A stretch of 64,000 nt of DNA from positions 124,001 to 188,000 of the forward strand of contig CAWIZJ010000043.1 of NCBI GenBank assembly GCA_963840535.1. The letters run 5' to 3'. This DNA comes from VAZQ01 sp963840535 (GTDB lineage Bacteria; Pseudomonadota; Alphaproteobacteria; Rhizobiales; Xanthobacteraceae). The position numbers and the translations under genes are program-made. Shown here piece by piece: positions 63,091-64,000 of this stretch; the stretch's first letter is position 1, and each line of letters begins with the position of its first letter. Under the pieces are notes generated by a model that was not told the origin of the DNA, did no database searches, and saw only the letters and a list, made by a program, of their open reading frames with translations.

Positions 63091-63249
63091 GTGCGGTGTC
63101 TTTGACGTTCCGATCAGTCTCGCGGCGGTTCCGTCATCGGAACGTCAAAGACACCGCACTAGCACCATAGACTTGCTAGTGTCCCTTTGCTTCCGACGTT
63201 CGCACTCGAGCGTGCTGCAATGTGAAACGAACGTCGGAAGCGGGACACT
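63091..63249. repeat. Double-hairpin repeat element, copy 2 (inverted)
   Basis: This is the reverse complement of the element at 12986-13153 with very few changes: the hairpin B arm lacks the TTT bulge seen in copy 1, and one loop-proximal base differs (aagcg against aaacg). The nested palindromic linker is identical. It lies between ppiB and the small zinc-ribbon gene, ending three bases before that gene's stop codon. Confidence 0.9.
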
Positions 63250-63252
63250 GGA

Positions 63253-63465
63253 TCAGGCCGCGGCCTCGAGCTTGTCGCCCGGTGATGCCGGGTCGGGTTC
63301 GCAGACCCAGGCGTCCTTGGCGAACCACTCGTGCTCGGCTTGGCAGATCGGGCACAGCACCCGGGCAAAGAATACCGGCGTCGCCTCGAAGCGGCGACGA
63401 TCGGCGACGATGCCGGTCGGAATGTCACGTCCCGTCCGCGGGCATCTGACCATGACGGTGCCCAT
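63253..63465 (-). CDS. Small zinc-ribbon protein (70 aa, hypothetical)
   Basis: From ATG 63465 the product reads MGTVMVRCPRTGRDIPTGIV, then VLCPICQAEHEWFAKDAWVC. Two Cys/Cys-x-x-Cys sites (RCPRTG and LCPIC) plus His suggest a zinc knuckle. Similar 60-70 residue proteins are common in Bradyrhizobium-type genomes, without known function. Its stop abuts the repeat element. It is divergent from queA. Confidence 0.7.
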   Translation of the reverse strand: MGTVMVRCPRTGRDIPTGIVADRRRFEATPVFFARVLCPICQAEHEWFAKDAWVCEPDPASPGDKLEAAA

Positions 63466-63558
63466 CGGCCGCTCCCTGTTTCGTTGATCGTTGAAAGCAA
63501 GGGTAGCGGCCAGGTACGAAGATTGTTTGACACGGCGACGACCATCTGACGCGAAATC

Positions 63559-64000
63559 ATGCGTACCGATCTGTTCGACTTCGAGCTTCCGCGCGAGCGG
63601 ATCGCGCTGCGCCCGCTCGCGCCGCGGGATGCCGCCCGGCTGCTGGTCGTACGTCCCGGCGCAAGCCCGGAGCTCGAGGATCGCGCGGTGCGGGATCTGC
63701 CGGAGCTGTTGCGGGCAGGCGATGCCGTGGTGGTCAACGACACCAAGGTCATTCCGGCGCGCCTGACCGGCCGGCGCCTCGGGCGCGGCGGCGTGCAGCC
63801 CGAGATCGAGGCGACGCTGCATCGTCGCCTCGACGGCGCACGCTGGCGCGCCTTCGTCAGGCCGGCCAGGCGGCTGGTGGCGGGCGACGTCCTGCGCTTC
63901 GGCGACGAGGGCAAGGTCTGCTTCCTCGGACAGCTCGACGCCACCGTGGAGGAAAAGGGGGAGGGCGGGGAGGTCACGCTCGCCTTCGCGTTTCACGGGC
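63559..64000 (+). CDS. queA: S-adenosylmethionine:tRNA ribosyltransferase-isomerase QueA (partial)
   Basis: QueA transfers and isomerises the ribosyl group of SAM to make epoxyqueuosine in tRNA. ATG 63559 (MRTDLFDFELPRERIALRPL) gives the standard start, followed by RDAARLLVVRPGASPELEDR, DAVVVNDTKVIPARLTGRRL and RRLVAGDVLRFGDEGKVCFL. The frame is open at the window end. In relatives tgt follows. The first 147 residues are seen. Confidence 0.95.
   Translation, partial: MRTDLFDFELPRERIALRPLAPRDAARLLVVRPGASPELEDRAVRDLPELLRAGDAVVVNDTKVIPARLTGRRLGRGGVQPEIEATLHRRLDGARWRAFVRPARRLVAGDVLRFGDEGKVCFLGQLDATVEEKGEGGEVTLAFAFHG

Overview
The window is high-GC DNA from an alphaproteobacterium. It is most likely a member of the Hyphomicrobiales (Rhizobiales) near the Nitrobacteraceae/Xanthobacteraceae. 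The evidence is protein similarity recognised by eye and gene order: phasin-clpS-clpA, divK next to rpmG, the block pyrB-pyrC-plsY-dprA-topA-rnr-Nudix-rpmG, the block uvrA-ssb-gyrA-coaD-ppi-ppiB-queA, an EipB-family envelope protein, and several Bug-type (TctC) and ABC_sub_bind solute receptors. No rRNA, tRNA, CRISPR array or phage genes were seen.

Layout. 1-5.7 kb: a frameshifted D,D-carboxypeptidase, a phasin with a readable promoter, clpS and clpA. 5.7-13.7 kb: a zinc-ribbon metallo-beta-lactamase-fold gene, azlCD, a HIT protein, a FemAB-like acyltransferase, ridA, eipB, dinB, a DUF3572 protein, a double-hairpin repeat and a small membrane protein. 13.9-25.8 kb: divK with a scar of pleD beside it, then the minus-strand chain pyrB to rpmG. 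25.9-42.1 kb is accessory: two Bug receptors, an aidB-like gene, ruvX, a ModA-like binding protein, a haloacid dehalogenase, a vapB with a broken vapC, a SEC-C protein, a TauD remnant, two dienelactone-hydrolase-like genes, a Cys N-terminal hydrolase candidate and a MaoC hydratase. 42.1-50.1 kb: uvrA, an intact vapBC, ssb with a LexA box, and gyrA. 50.1-61.3 kb is an accessory insert between gyrA and coaD: a LysE exporter, a MarR-GNAT fusion, an ankyrin protein, a run of ABC_sub_bind receptor genes split by an apparently intact group II intron, an alcohol dehydrogenase and a LivK-like receptor. 61.3-64 kb: coaD, two cyclophilins, an inverted copy of the double-hairpin repeat, a small zinc-ribbon protein and the start of queA.

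Two themes stand out. First, the window has many broken genes: roughly fifteen frameshifts, lost stops or internal deletions (dacA, ridA, dprA, pleD, vapC, tauD, a cyclophilin and others). The large housekeeping genes clpA, rnr, topA, uvrA and gyrA are clean. This pattern fits real gene decay better than random sequencing indels, but the reads would have to decide. Second, there are mobile and repeated structures: a group II intron whose 5' boundary is supported by a six-base EBS1/IBS1 match, a pair of inverted double-hairpin elements about 50 kb apart, a receptor gene array in birth-and-death, and a toxin-antitoxin pair lodged between uvrA and ssb.
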